DNA of 54,812 nucleotides from Eubacteriales bacterium. GTDB lineage: Bacteria > Bacillota > Clostridia > Lachnospirales > Lachnospiraceae. Shown piece after piece: positions 33,892 through 42,117 of the stretch; position 1 is the stretch's first letter, and each line of letters opens with the position of its first letter. The position numbers and the translations under genes are program-made. The stretch lies in assembly GCA_030536575.1 (NCBI GenBank), contig JAUNPS010000033.1, positions 1 through 54,812 of the forward strand. Direction: 5' to 3'. Below the pieces are notes generated by a model. That model did no database searches, was not told the DNA's origin, and saw only the letters and a program-made list of their open reading frames with translations.

Positions 33892-34679
33892 GCTTTCCCG
33901 CTCTTTCCAAGAAGGCTCACCCGGTACTCGCTGGGCGTCATCCCCGTATTCCGCTTAAAGACCCGCGCAAAATAATTCGAATCATGGAAGCCCACCTGCT
34001 GGCAGACATCTTTCACATTCACCGTCAGGTCGGCCAGCAGCTTTTTCGCCATCTCCATCCGGAATTCCGTCAGATAAACCGTAAAATTTTTCCCGAAATA
34101 CTGCTTGAAAATCTTGCAGAAATAGGCGTCCGAATAGCCCATGGCCCCCGCGGCTGCCTGTAAGGACAGCTCCTCCTGATAGTGGTTCTGGATGTAGGCG
34201 CGGATGTTTTCCGTGATCGCCTGAATCCGCAGATTGTCGTAATTCTTCTCTTCCTCAAACGCTTCGCTGGGGTTCTCCGTCCTGGCTGCGGCATCGGCCC
34301 CGCTCTCTTCGGCAAGCCGGATGGCCTCCTCCAAAACGGCTATCAGCTCTTCCTCCGCCCCCGGTTTCAGCAGATAATCCAGCGCCCGCACCATGATCGC
34401 CTTTTTCGCATAGCTGAATTCTTCATAGGCGGTCAGGAAAATAATGCTGCACGTACTGTCCGCCTTCCGGATTTTCTCCGCCGCTTCCAGGCCGTCCATG
34501 CCGGGCATATTGATATCCAGAATCGCGATCCGGCACTGTTTTTCCCGAAACAGCCGCACCGCCTCTTCCCCGTTTTCCGCCAGCACGGGTTCTAATTCTT
34601 CCGGAAAATACTTCTGAATTTTTTTCGATACGACCAGCCGCTCGATGGGCTCGTCGTCCGCGATTAACACTCGAAACAT
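33888..34679 (-). CDS. Response regulator with AraC-type DNA-binding domain
   Basis: A 263-residue regulator with an N-terminal receiver (FRVLIADDEPIERL, phospho-acceptor Asp55 in IAILDINMPG, lysine in LDYLLKPGAE) and a C-terminal AraC domain. The two helix-turn-helix units are LSLQAAAGAMGYSDAYFCKI and VKDVCQQVGFHDSNYFARVF. The kinase stop TAG is directly followed by its ATG. It probably controls the TRAP transporter genes dctPQM and perhaps the pectin operon nearby. Confidence 0.92.
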   Translation of the reverse strand: MFRVLIADDEPIERLVVSKKIQKYFPEELEPVLAENGEEAVRLFREKQCRIAILDINMPGMDGLEAAEKIRKADSTCSIIFLTAYEEFSYAKKAIMVRALDYLLKPGAEEELIAVLEEAIRLAEESGADAAARTENPSEAFEEEKNYDNLRIQAITENIRAYIQNHYQEELSLQAAAGAMGYSDAYFCKIFKQYFGKNFTVYLTEFRMEMAKKLLADLTVNVKDVCQQVGFHDSNYFARVFKRNTGMTPSEYRVSLLGKSGKA

Positions 34680-36167
34680 CTACTTCCCGCCTTTCATCGG
34701 AATCCGTATTTTGATCAGCGTCCCTTTGTTCTCTTTACTGAACAGCTCCACCTGCCCCTCCGGATACATGGCAATGAGCCGCCTGGCCACATTCGAGAAC
34801 CCGATGCGCTCCCGGCTTCCGCTGTTCTGCAAAAGCTGTTCCCGCAGCCGCTGCCGGATCTCCTCCGGCATGCCCACGCCGTTGTCCGCCACGGTAATGA
34901 ATACTTCCGCTTCTTTCTGCCAGATACGGATTTTAATCCAGCCGCCCTCCACCTTTGGCGTCAGGCCGTGAATGATCGCGTTTTCCACCAGGGGCTGGAA
35001 GGTAAATGCCGGGACAATGATGTGTTCCGCGTCCGCCTTGCAGTCGATCTTATAGGAAATCCGCGCGCCGAACCGCATATGCTGCAGATACATATAGTTT
35101 TCCACAATCTTCAGCTCCCCGGACAGGGTCGCCGCCGCCAGGTCATTCTTCAGGTTATAGCGCAGAAGGTCGCTGAGTGCGTGAATCATTTTTTCTGTCA
35201 CTTCAGCCTCTTCCAGATTCGCCATACCGCCCACCACGTTCAGCGTATTAAACAGGAAATGGGGATTCACCTGGCTCATCAGAAGCTCCATTTTCGCGCT
35301 CTCCAGCCGGTGCTCCATTTCCAAACGCTCCATCTCCTTTTCGTGCAGCTCGTCCAGCGCCGCCCGCTTTTCTTCCTGGGTCTGGATATAATGGGCCGTG
35401 GCGTATTTCATCGTGTTAAAAGCCCCCACCAGCTCTCCTAATTCGTCCTGATTCTCCACCCGGATATCCTCAATAAAAAAGTCGTTGGCCGCAATCCGCC
35501 TGGCCGCCTCCGCCAGCTTCACCACCGGGTCGCTGATGGAATGCTGGATCATCCGTCCCAGCCGCAGCACCGCCCCAAACAGCAGGAAAATCAGGACGAT
35601 CGCCGCCGCAATTCCCCCGATCACCCAGGGATACCGCGCATGATACACCGCATTTCCGGCCCCCACGCTCTCGATCAGAAGCGTCCTGGCATAGTCCAGC
35701 AGATACTCCTGCATGTCATAGACCTCGTACAGTTCCGTCAGATAACCGGCCACTGTCTCATTCAGCCCCAAAACCCGGTCGCGCTTTTCCTGGTAGACTT
35801 CAAAGCTGTTCCGGATCGACCAGGTCTTTGCATAGCGTTCCGCCCCCAGGCTTTCGTAGTCGAAAGGAAGCTCGGAAACAGATTTCCGGGTCTTCTGCAT
35901 CGCTTCCTGCAAGAGGGCTTCTTTTTCCTCGTCCGGGCTTTTCACATATTTCTGGAAGATCTCCGTCTCCAGCTCCAGAGCCTGTACCAGCTCGCTGTTC
36001 TTCGAATTTTCTTCCAAAATACGGTAGAAATCTACCAGAGAAAACCGCACCACCCAGGCGTCCAGAAGGCAGGACAACAGGATGATCAGCAGGACGCTCC
36101 CGGTAAACGCCATCATTTTCTGTTTGATCGCAAGGGCCTGCCAGGCACGCCTTGTCCTCCGCCACAT
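34680..36167 (-). CDS. Sensor histidine kinase, YesM/LytS-like
   Basis: A 495-residue membrane kinase. Helix one is about 20-42 and helix two about 181-203. They enclose a mostly helical extracellular region of about 140 residues, shorter than in the alpha-galactoside kinase. A HAMP domain (about 204-256) and coiled coil follow. The phospho-acceptor is His303 in VNPHFLFNTLNVVGG. The ATPase shows VENAIIHGL and VADNGVGMPEE. AGGAGG precedes the ATG. It is cotranscribed with its response regulator, the anchored TRAP-type binding protein and the KdgF-like cupin. The helical sensor region could contact that binding protein; this is inference. Confidence 0.92.
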   Translation of the reverse strand: MWRRTRRAWQALAIKQKMMAFTGSVLLIILLSCLLDAWVVRFSLVDFYRILEENSKNSELVQALELETEIFQKYVKSPDEEKEALLQEAMQKTRKSVSELPFDYESLGAERYAKTWSIRNSFEVYQEKRDRVLGLNETVAGYLTELYEVYDMQEYLLDYARTLLIESVGAGNAVYHARYPWVIGGIAAAIVLIFLLFGAVLRLGRMIQHSISDPVVKLAEAARRIAANDFFIEDIRVENQDELGELVGAFNTMKYATAHYIQTQEEKRAALDELHEKEMERLEMEHRLESAKMELLMSQVNPHFLFNTLNVVGGMANLEEAEVTEKMIHALSDLLRYNLKNDLAAATLSGELKIVENYMYLQHMRFGARISYKIDCKADAEHIIVPAFTFQPLVENAIIHGLTPKVEGGWIKIRIWQKEAEVFITVADNGVGMPEEIRQRLREQLLQNSGSRERIGFSNVARRLIAMYPEGQVELFSKENKGTLIKIRIPMKGGK

Positions 36168-36270
36168 AACTCCTCCCCCTCTTTTTCACCGTCTCGTCAA
36201 GCGGATATTCGCAATCCGCTTCGCTATTTGGTTAAAATGCGCAAAAGGACAGGAATGAGTCTCCCAGGCC

Positions 36271-36738
36271 TCACGAGATCCGCGAGACCAGATATTGGTA
36301 AAATTCATCCCTGTCTTTTCCGAGTACCCGGTTCGTCAGCATATAGCCGCGGCCATCCCTGGTCAGCAGGATGACCAGATTGTGTTCTTTCGAGACCCGG
36401 CCGATTTTCTTCCAGTCAATGGTCGCGGTCTGGCCGTCGGCCTGGACGTAAATGCCCTTGTCGCCAAACCACAGTTCCATTTCTTTCGGAAGCTGTTTCG
36501 CCTGTTTTTTCGAGCGCATCCAGGCGCCAAGGGGCTGCACCACCGGAACCAGCAGGCAGGCCAGAATCAGCACGAACCGCACGCCGTTCCCGCTTTCGCC
36601 CCAGAACCGCACGGTCAGGGCAATCATGGAAACCGCCAGCACCAGGCTGCACACCCCGACCATGGAGTGGTAAATGCGGTACATATACAGGCTCCATAAA
36701 TCTTTCACCGTCACATCACACCGAAACTTATATCTCAT
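36271..36738 (-). CDS. YcxB-like membrane protein
   Basis: A 155-residue protein with two adjacent membrane helices (about residues 24-44 and 51-70). A soluble C-terminal domain of YcxB-like type follows: WFGDKGIYVQADGQTATIDW, then KKIGRVSKEHNLVILLTRDG. Such proteins are common and have no assigned function. The start at 36738 is chosen because the membrane region begins just after it. Only a G-rich weak ribosome site precedes it, and the frame is open to 36843. It lies between the TRAP genes and the two-component system on the same strand. Confidence 0.65.
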   Translation of the reverse strand: MRYKFRCDVTVKDLWSLYMYRIYHSMVGVCSLVLAVSMIALTVRFWGESGNGVRFVLILACLLVPVVQPLGAWMRSKKQAKQLPKEMELWFGDKGIYVQADGQTATIDWKKIGRVSKEHNLVILLTRDGRGYMLTNRVLGKDRDEFYQYLVSRIS

Positions 36739-36863
36739 ACCATTCGCCCCCGGTTTCAAAATACTCCAAAACACGTCTGCACATTTCGCCCATCCGCGCC
36801 ACAGCTTCCGCCGAAACGCCCTGCGCATTCCGCCTATCCGCACGGCGTCCGTACCCTCCGTAT

Positions 36864-36922
36864 AAAAAAGCGGCCAGGCGGCCCGGTGCGAACCTCAAAT
36901 CCGCGCCAAGGCACACCTGCCG
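36864..36922 (-). terminator. Likely terminator of the TRAP operon
   Basis: On the minus strand after the dctM stop, a long imperfect stem brings GGCGGC near GCCGCC. It ends in GGCCGC followed by six T residues. Pairing is imperfect, so confidence is moderate. Confidence 0.45.
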
Positions 36923-36935
36923 CCTCCTGCTTCGC

Positions 36936-38228
36936 TTACATAAACAGATTCGGCAGGAACATACTGATTCCCGGAATAAACGTAATCAGCAGCAATACAA
37001 TAATCATACATAAATAGAACGGAAGCGTCGCTTTTACGACCTGTTCCATCTTCAGCTTCGCGACAGCGGAACCAATGAACAGTACCGCGCCTACCGGCGG
37101 AGTCAGAAGACCAATACCGCAGTTCAGGATCATCATAATACCGAACTGGATCGGGTTAATCCCAATCGAGGTCGCGATCGGAAGCAGGATCGGCGTGGCG
37201 ATCAGGATGATCGGCGCCATATCCATGATGCACCCTAAGAACAGCAGGATCAGATTCAGCAGCAGAGCCAGCAGGATCTTATTGTCCGTCAGGCCGATGA
37301 TGGCGTTCGCCGCCAGATCCGGCACATGCAGGGTGGTCAGGCAATATCCGAAAATACTGGAGGTCGCGATCAGGATCAGCACGATGGACAGGGTATCCAC
37401 ACATTGCTCCAGAACCTTCCATACGCCCTTCCAGGTCAGTCCTTTATAAATGAAAACGCTGACTACAAGGCTGTAGATAACGGCAACCGCCGCAGATTCC
37501 GTAGCAGTAAACCATCCGCCGACAACGCCGACGACCACGATAATCACGGCTGCCAGAGCCCAGAAGGAAATCAAGAGCTGTTTCAGCAGGTTCTTAATGC
37601 TGAACTTCGCGCCCTTCGGATAATTCCGTTTCTTGGAAATGATATAGGAACCTACCATCAGGGACAGCGCCAGCAGCGCGCCCGGCACATATCCGGCCAG
37701 GAACAGGCTTCCTACGGAAATACCGCCCGCGGACATTGCATAAATAACCATGTTATGGCTGGGCGGAACCAGAAGTCCTTCACAGGAGGACGTAATCGTA
37801 ACCGCCGTGGAGAAATCTCCGTCATAGCCCTGGTCAACCATCATCGGAATCAAAATACTTCCCAGAGAAGCAGTATCCGCCGCCGCAGAACCGGAAATGC
37901 CGCCGAAGAAATAGGACGCCACGATGTTTACCATCGCCATGCCGCCGGTCATCCAGCCGACACAGGCATTCGCCAGGTCAATCAGCTTCTCCGATATCCC
38001 TCCGCTTCCCATCAGACAGCCCATCGTGATAAAGAACGGAACCGCCATCAAACTAAAGGAACTGATCCCCTTTACCATCTGCTGACAGATCGTCGTCAGC
38101 GGAAGCCCCTGGTACAGCAGGCAGAACATGGATGCCAGCGCAACAGCGTAGGCAATCGGGAACCGCAGGATAATCATTACCAGAAAACTAATCAGCAATA
38201 CGGCAATGGCCGCAGTATTCGCATTCAT
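36936..38228 (-). CDS. dctM: TRAP transporter large permease DctM
   Basis: A 430-residue DctM-type permease with about twelve membrane helices. It opens with LLISFLVMIILRFPIAYAVA. Conserved sections include FFITMGCLMGSGGISEKLID, YFFGGISGSAAADTASLGSI and the late LLTPPVGAVLFIGSAVAKL. It performs Na+-driven substrate transport together with DctQ. Its start overlaps dctQ by four bases. It closes the dctP-dctQ-dctM operon. Substrate is probably a uronate given the pectin genes around it; this is from context only. Confidence 0.95.
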   Translation of the reverse strand: MNANTAAIAVLLISFLVMIILRFPIAYAVALASMFCLLYQGLPLTTICQQMVKGISSFSLMAVPFFITMGCLMGSGGISEKLIDLANACVGWMTGGMAMVNIVASYFFGGISGSAAADTASLGSILIPMMVDQGYDGDFSTAVTITSSCEGLLVPPSHNMVIYAMSAGGISVGSLFLAGYVPGALLALSLMVGSYIISKKRNYPKGAKFSIKNLLKQLLISFWALAAVIIVVVGVVGGWFTATESAAVAVIYSLVVSVFIYKGLTWKGVWKVLEQCVDTLSIVLILIATSSIFGYCLTTLHVPDLAANAIIGLTDNKILLALLLNLILLFLGCIMDMAPIILIATPILLPIATSIGINPIQFGIMMILNCGIGLLTPPVGAVLFIGSAVAKLKMEQVVKATLPFYLCMIIVLLLITFIPGISMFLPNLFM

Positions 38229-38752
38229 GCGTTAGCCCCCTTTCCCAGACACAGTCTCTTCACGTGATTGTAAAGCGCTTCAATCTCAAAGATCACCATG
38301 AACACGCCCGCCAGCGGAACCGGCGCATACATCCAGAATCTGGACAGCCAGGGCATGCTGACATAGGTTCCCTTCGAGCCAAGCTTCGAAGCGTACTGCC
38401 ATCCCACAACGATCATCACGACCGCCAGGACGAGAACCAGGAAATCCGCCAGGATATCCAGGAAAATCAGGAGTTTTTCCGGCAGATACCGGTCAAAAGC
38501 CGTCATGCGGATATGGCTGCCCTTGCGGATCGCCAGCGCCGCGGAAAGTACGGCCATGTAAGACATCAGGGTCAGAACCACTTCCTCACTCCAGGAGGGG
38601 TCCGGAACAAAGGGTACATAACGTCCGATTACGGCCATCGTAGTAATCAGGATATCCGCAATCAGAAGGAGTTTGCAGACCAGGAGATCTACTTTATAAA
38701 TCACGTCATATACCGGTTTGATTTTATCGATTTTTTCAAAAATACCAGCCAT
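38225..38752 (-). CDS. dctQ: TRAP transporter small permease DctQ
   Basis: A 175-residue DctQ protein with four membrane helices. The conserved segment SWSEEVVLTLMSYMAVLSAA followed by LAIRKGSHIRM is diagnostic of the family. It bridges the binding protein and DctM. It follows dctP by about 65 bases and overlaps dctM by four bases. Confidence 0.93.
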   Translation of the reverse strand: MAGIFEKIDKIKPVYDVIYKVDLLVCKLLLIADILITTMAVIGRYVPFVPDPSWSEEVVLTLMSYMAVLSAALAIRKGSHIRMTAFDRYLPEKLLIFLDILADFLVLVLAVVMIVVGWQYASKLGSKGTYVSMPWLSRFWMYAPVPLAGVFMVIFEIEALYNHVKRLCLGKGANA

Positions 38753-38818
38753 TATGAACCTCCCACACTCAAATGCGCAGCGAGCTCGCCCCGCTGCGCA
38801 CCGATCTTTGTCTGCTGT

Positions 38819-39814
38819 TTACTGTAAATCCAGAATCTGCTGATACAGATCTTCCATTCCCTTTGTATTCTCTTCGATTACATCGGCAACGGCTTCCTGC
38901 CACGGGGTTACGTCGTCCACTTCCACAACGTTGATGCCGTCTGCTTTCAGCTGTTCCAAAACTTCGTTTTCTGCGGACTCGGAGATTTCGCGGTTAAATT
39001 CGGAAGCGTATTTTCCGGCTTCCATCAGGATGTTCTGCTGGTTCTCGCTCAGTTCGTCCCATGCCTCGTCGGTGATGATCACCTGGATGGCTCCCAGGGT
39101 GTGGCCGTCCAGAATCAGGTTCGGGGCTACTTCCTGGAATGCGTTGGACTTGTAGTTCGCGATGGGCTGTTCTGCGCCGTCAACTACGCCGGTCTGCAAA
39201 GCGGAGTACAGTTCGCCGAAGGATACGACGGTCGGGGATGCGCCCAGGGACTCTACCAGGCCGTTCATAACCGGGTCATTGGACACACGCAGTTTCATGC
39301 CGGAAAGGTCTTCCATGCTGGATACTTCTTTTACTGTGAAGAAATGACGGAAACCTTCTTCACCGTAGAAAAGGCCTCTGACGCCGGTGCCGTTCTCCTG
39401 GGGCTCAAGCAGGAATTCCTGTGCCAGATCGGAATCTGCGAAGTTCCAGAAATGCTCGCGGCTTACGAAGGTGTACGGCAGGGAGAGCAGCATGGACTTC
39501 TGTCCGCCGTAGCTGGTCAGTGCGAATGCGGAGATACGGGACATATCAATGGTTCCGCCGCCGCCAAGCATGGTATCCAGGACGTCGTTCTCGGAACCGA
39601 GTACGCCGCTGGCCTGAATGTCAATGGTAATGGAGCCTTCGGAGAGCTCCTCAACTTTCTCTTTAAAAGCAGTAGCCGTCTGGCCTACGATGGTATCCAG
39701 CGGGTTTACTTCGGCATACACCAGCGTTACCGGGGTATCCTCAGCCATCGCGACGGTTCCCATAGAGAGTGCCATAACGGCTCCTAAAACTGCGGAAATA
39801 ACTTTTTTCTTCAT
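38819..39814 (-). CDS. dctP: TRAP transporter solute-binding protein DctP
   Basis: A 331-residue DctP binding protein. A signal peptide ending in VAMAEDT is cut by type I signal peptidase; there is no lipobox cysteine. Family segments include GVLGSENDVLDTMLGGGGTI, MEDLSGMKLRVSNDPVMNG with the conserved arginine that binds the substrate carboxylate, and LQTGVVDGAEQPIANYKSN. The start has AAGGAG. It heads dctPQM, downstream of the GH112 gene. A uronic acid or similar carboxylate is the likely substrate. Confidence 0.94.
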   Translation of the reverse strand: MKKKVISAVLGAVMALSMGTVAMAEDTPVTLVYAEVNPLDTIVGQTATAFKEKVEELSEGSITIDIQASGVLGSENDVLDTMLGGGGTIDMSRISAFALTSYGGQKSMLLSLPYTFVSREHFWNFADSDLAQEFLLEPQENGTGVRGLFYGEEGFRHFFTVKEVSSMEDLSGMKLRVSNDPVMNGLVESLGASPTVVSFGELYSALQTGVVDGAEQPIANYKSNAFQEVAPNLILDGHTLGAIQVIITDEAWDELSENQQNILMEAGKYASEFNREISESAENEVLEQLKADGINVVEVDDVTPWQEAVADVIEENTKGMEDLYQQILDLQ

Positions 39815-39867
39815 GTGATTTCTCCTTCCTTTGGTTACTTTTTACGTTTTATGTTCCGTGTGATTTT

Positions 39868-39873
39868 ATTATA
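39868..39873 (-). promoter_or_regulatory. Possible -10 box for dctPQM
   Basis: A TATAAT on the minus strand about 55 bases before dctP. No good -35 box is found 16-18 bases upstream (TTTCCT), which would suit an activator-dependent promoter. Confidence 0.4.
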
Positions 39874-39902
39874 TCTGTAAATTTCACCAAAGGAAAGAGT
39901 AC

Positions 39903-39926
39903 AATTTTGCGATTCCTAGCAAAATT
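39903..39926. other. Inverted repeat overlapping the GH112 stop codon
   Basis: AATTTTGC (39903-39910) and GCAAAATT (39919-39926) form an 8-bp perfect inverted repeat that includes part of the GH112 stop codon. No T run follows on the minus strand. It may be a weak attenuator or an operator for the dctPQM promoter just downstream. Confidence 0.4.
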
Positions 39927-42081
39927 ATAACATTTTTGTCTCGAAGGGCTCCAGAACCATCTCCAGTTTTCCCTTCTCTGTCTGCACGCTGGTTTTGGCT
40001 TCTTCGCCGCTGTTGTTGATGAGGACGAGCTTTCCGCTCTCCGGATAGAAAGCGCACTCGGTATCCGCATTGTCCGTCAGATACTTCTGCTCCAGCTCCT
40101 GTCCGGCCGCATAGAGCAGCAGGTTTAAGAGCATCCGTGTGTTCGCGTTGCTGAAGGAGAAGCCGGACAGGTAGATGCCTTTCCCGCGCCCGAAATCGTG
40201 GACCGTGAAGACCGGAACGCCGTTCTTTTCCTCCAGGACACGGGCTTTCCCGTCCGTCAGGTACAGCCAGGCTTTCTCCGGTACAGACGCCCCTTCCGGC
40301 ATCAGAAGCGCGCGGGTTTCCTCGTCCGTCTCAAACTGCCATCTGCCGTGGCAGACCTTTGCGCCGGTGTCCAGGTCGATTCCCAGCACGTCCGCCATCT
40401 GGAAATAGTAGGCGTACCCTTCCACGGCTGACGGCTCGCCAACACCCAGGAAAATGCCGCCCTCCGCCGTCCATTTCCGCAGAATGCTGACCAGTTCGGC
40501 ATCCTTCCAGGCGTCGCCACCGCTCCAGGCCGTCCCGGCCCTTCCTGCATTGATCACCACATCCACATCCGAAAGCGCACCCTTCTTCACATCCTCGAAG
40601 CTTACGAAAGTCACGTCCACCGGCAGCCCGGCCAGCGCCTCATTGATATGGATCAGGTCATGCATATACGTCTCGTGGAAATGGCCGGAAAGCGTCCAGG
40701 AGCGCAGGCTGCCCCAACTGTGGAGCACCGCAATCTTACAGGGAAGGGTATAAACGCTGCCCTCTTTATGCATTGCCTTAATCTTCCGGAACTCTCCCGC
40801 GATCTCCTCGATGTAATCACAGAAATCCGGATAATTCTCCGTCAGATGCAGATAGCCCCCAAGGCCGATCCGGTCCACCGGCTCCCGCAGCAGCGCCCGG
40901 CGGATATGAATCCAGTAATTCTTCGCATCCAGCGTGGGATCGCCGCCCTCCGAAAACGTCGGCGCACCGCCCAGGCCCACCGGGAACAGATACGGATGCA
41001 GGCGCAGTTCGTGGGTCTTCACCTTCGCGCCCGCGCAGAGTCTTGCTTCATAGCCGGAGAACACGCATTTGATCAGGCCGTCAAACCCGAACTCCGGAAA
41101 CAGGCTGCTGTAAGGCTCCACGCCGACCCAGCTGTCGTCATAAAACACATAGGCCTGTTTTCCATAACGGTGCACCAGGTCTACCAGTTCCTTTCCGAAA
41201 TCCACCACAAAGCGGTTAATAAAAGCCATATAATCGCGCTGTTTTTTCGTCGGCGGCATATGGGTCACATGAAGTTTCCCTTGATTTACGAAATCTTCCG
41301 CCGTCAGCCGGTAGCCGTTCTTTTTCTCAAATTCGTCGAGCATCTGCGGGCTGACGGTAAAATCATAGGAACCCCAGTCCGTGTAGAGGTTCCGGTTCTG
41401 CTCGCTGGAGCCCCAGATCCACACGAAATTGTAAAACATCGACGTGAAGCGCACCACGGTCGTGTCTTCGTGCTCTTTGCACCACGTTTCCAGCCAATCA
41501 TATAAATACTCCCGCACTTCCGGGTACACCGGGTCGATCGGCATCAGGTGCTCCTTGTCCCAGTTGTTCGTGACATGGTTGTACATGGAAATTTCTTCCC
41601 AGATCCGGTATGCCAGGAAACTCACGGTGTAGGTGTGGTACGGAACCACTCCCTGGATCACCACATTGCCCGCCTCTTTTTCCAGCGTCCAGTCCGCCTC
41701 CGCGACCTTCTGATTCGTCGTCCGGTCGTAGACTTCCCAGTAACGCAGGGCGTCCGCGCTGTCATTCACCCGGAACTGTTCCTCGAAAAATTCATCCATC
41801 AGATGGATGGTCAGCGTCTCCTCCACGGCCATCCGCGGAGCGGTCATCAAAAAGGTCTGCTGCCATCTGCCGGGATTGGCCTTCGCCCATTCGTTATGAT
41901 CCCGGATGATGCAGATGGTCGAATAAATTCCATAACCCGCTTTCGTAATCTCATCGGACAGTACCGTCCCGTCGCTGTCCCGGATCACGTCCGCGCCCCA
42001 TTTTTCCGCCATTTTCAGTGTCAGTGCTTCGTATCCGGCCTCCCCCGGAAGGGTAAAGCCGCCTTTTTCCAGTTCCTTCAT
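39925..42081 (-). CDS. GH112 galactoside phosphorylase, possibly galactosyl-rhamnose type
   Basis: A 718-residue cytoplasmic GH112 phosphorylase. The family pattern is clear from the start: GGFTLPGE, EKWGADVIRDSDGTVLSDEI, RYWEVYDRTT, TVSFLAYRIWEEISMYNHVT and DTTVVRFTSMFYNF. The likely general acid is the Asp of YDDSWVGVEPY, about residue 316. A late glutamine-amidotransferase-like domain (DVVINAGRAGTAWSGGDAW, EGGIFLGVGEPSA) follows. Known activities are galacto-N-biose/lacto-N-biose phosphorylase and D-galactosyl-beta-1,4-L-rhamnose phosphorylase. GH105 and CE12 genes in the same operon favour the rhamnose type. The ATG at 42081 is preferred because AGGAGG lies too close to the ATG two codons earlier. 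Confidence 0.88.
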   Translation of the reverse strand: MKELEKGGFTLPGEAGYEALTLKMAEKWGADVIRDSDGTVLSDEITKAGYGIYSTICIIRDHNEWAKANPGRWQQTFLMTAPRMAVEETLTIHLMDEFFEEQFRVNDSADALRYWEVYDRTTNQKVAEADWTLEKEAGNVVIQGVVPYHTYTVSFLAYRIWEEISMYNHVTNNWDKEHLMPIDPVYPEVREYLYDWLETWCKEHEDTTVVRFTSMFYNFVWIWGSSEQNRNLYTDWGSYDFTVSPQMLDEFEKKNGYRLTAEDFVNQGKLHVTHMPPTKKQRDYMAFINRFVVDFGKELVDLVHRYGKQAYVFYDDSWVGVEPYSSLFPEFGFDGLIKCVFSGYEARLCAGAKVKTHELRLHPYLFPVGLGGAPTFSEGGDPTLDAKNYWIHIRRALLREPVDRIGLGGYLHLTENYPDFCDYIEEIAGEFRKIKAMHKEGSVYTLPCKIAVLHSWGSLRSWTLSGHFHETYMHDLIHINEALAGLPVDVTFVSFEDVKKGALSDVDVVINAGRAGTAWSGGDAWKDAELVSILRKWTAEGGIFLGVGEPSAVEGYAYYFQMADVLGIDLDTGAKVCHGRWQFETDEETRALLMPEGASVPEKAWLYLTDGKARVLEEKNGVPVFTVHDFGRGKGIYLSGFSFSNANTRMLLNLLLYAAGQELEQKYLTDNADTECAFYPESGKLVLINNSGEEAKTSVQTEKGKLEMVLEPFETKML

Positions 42082-42117
42082 CTCCATTTCCTCCTCATTT
42101 CTGTCACATGTCTTTGG

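Noticed and set aside
36199-36221. 8-bp inverted repeat AAGCGGAT/ATCCGCTT upstream of the TRAP-linked sensor kinase
   Set aside because: No T run on either strand and no clear promoter context; it could be chance, so it is not listed as a terminator.
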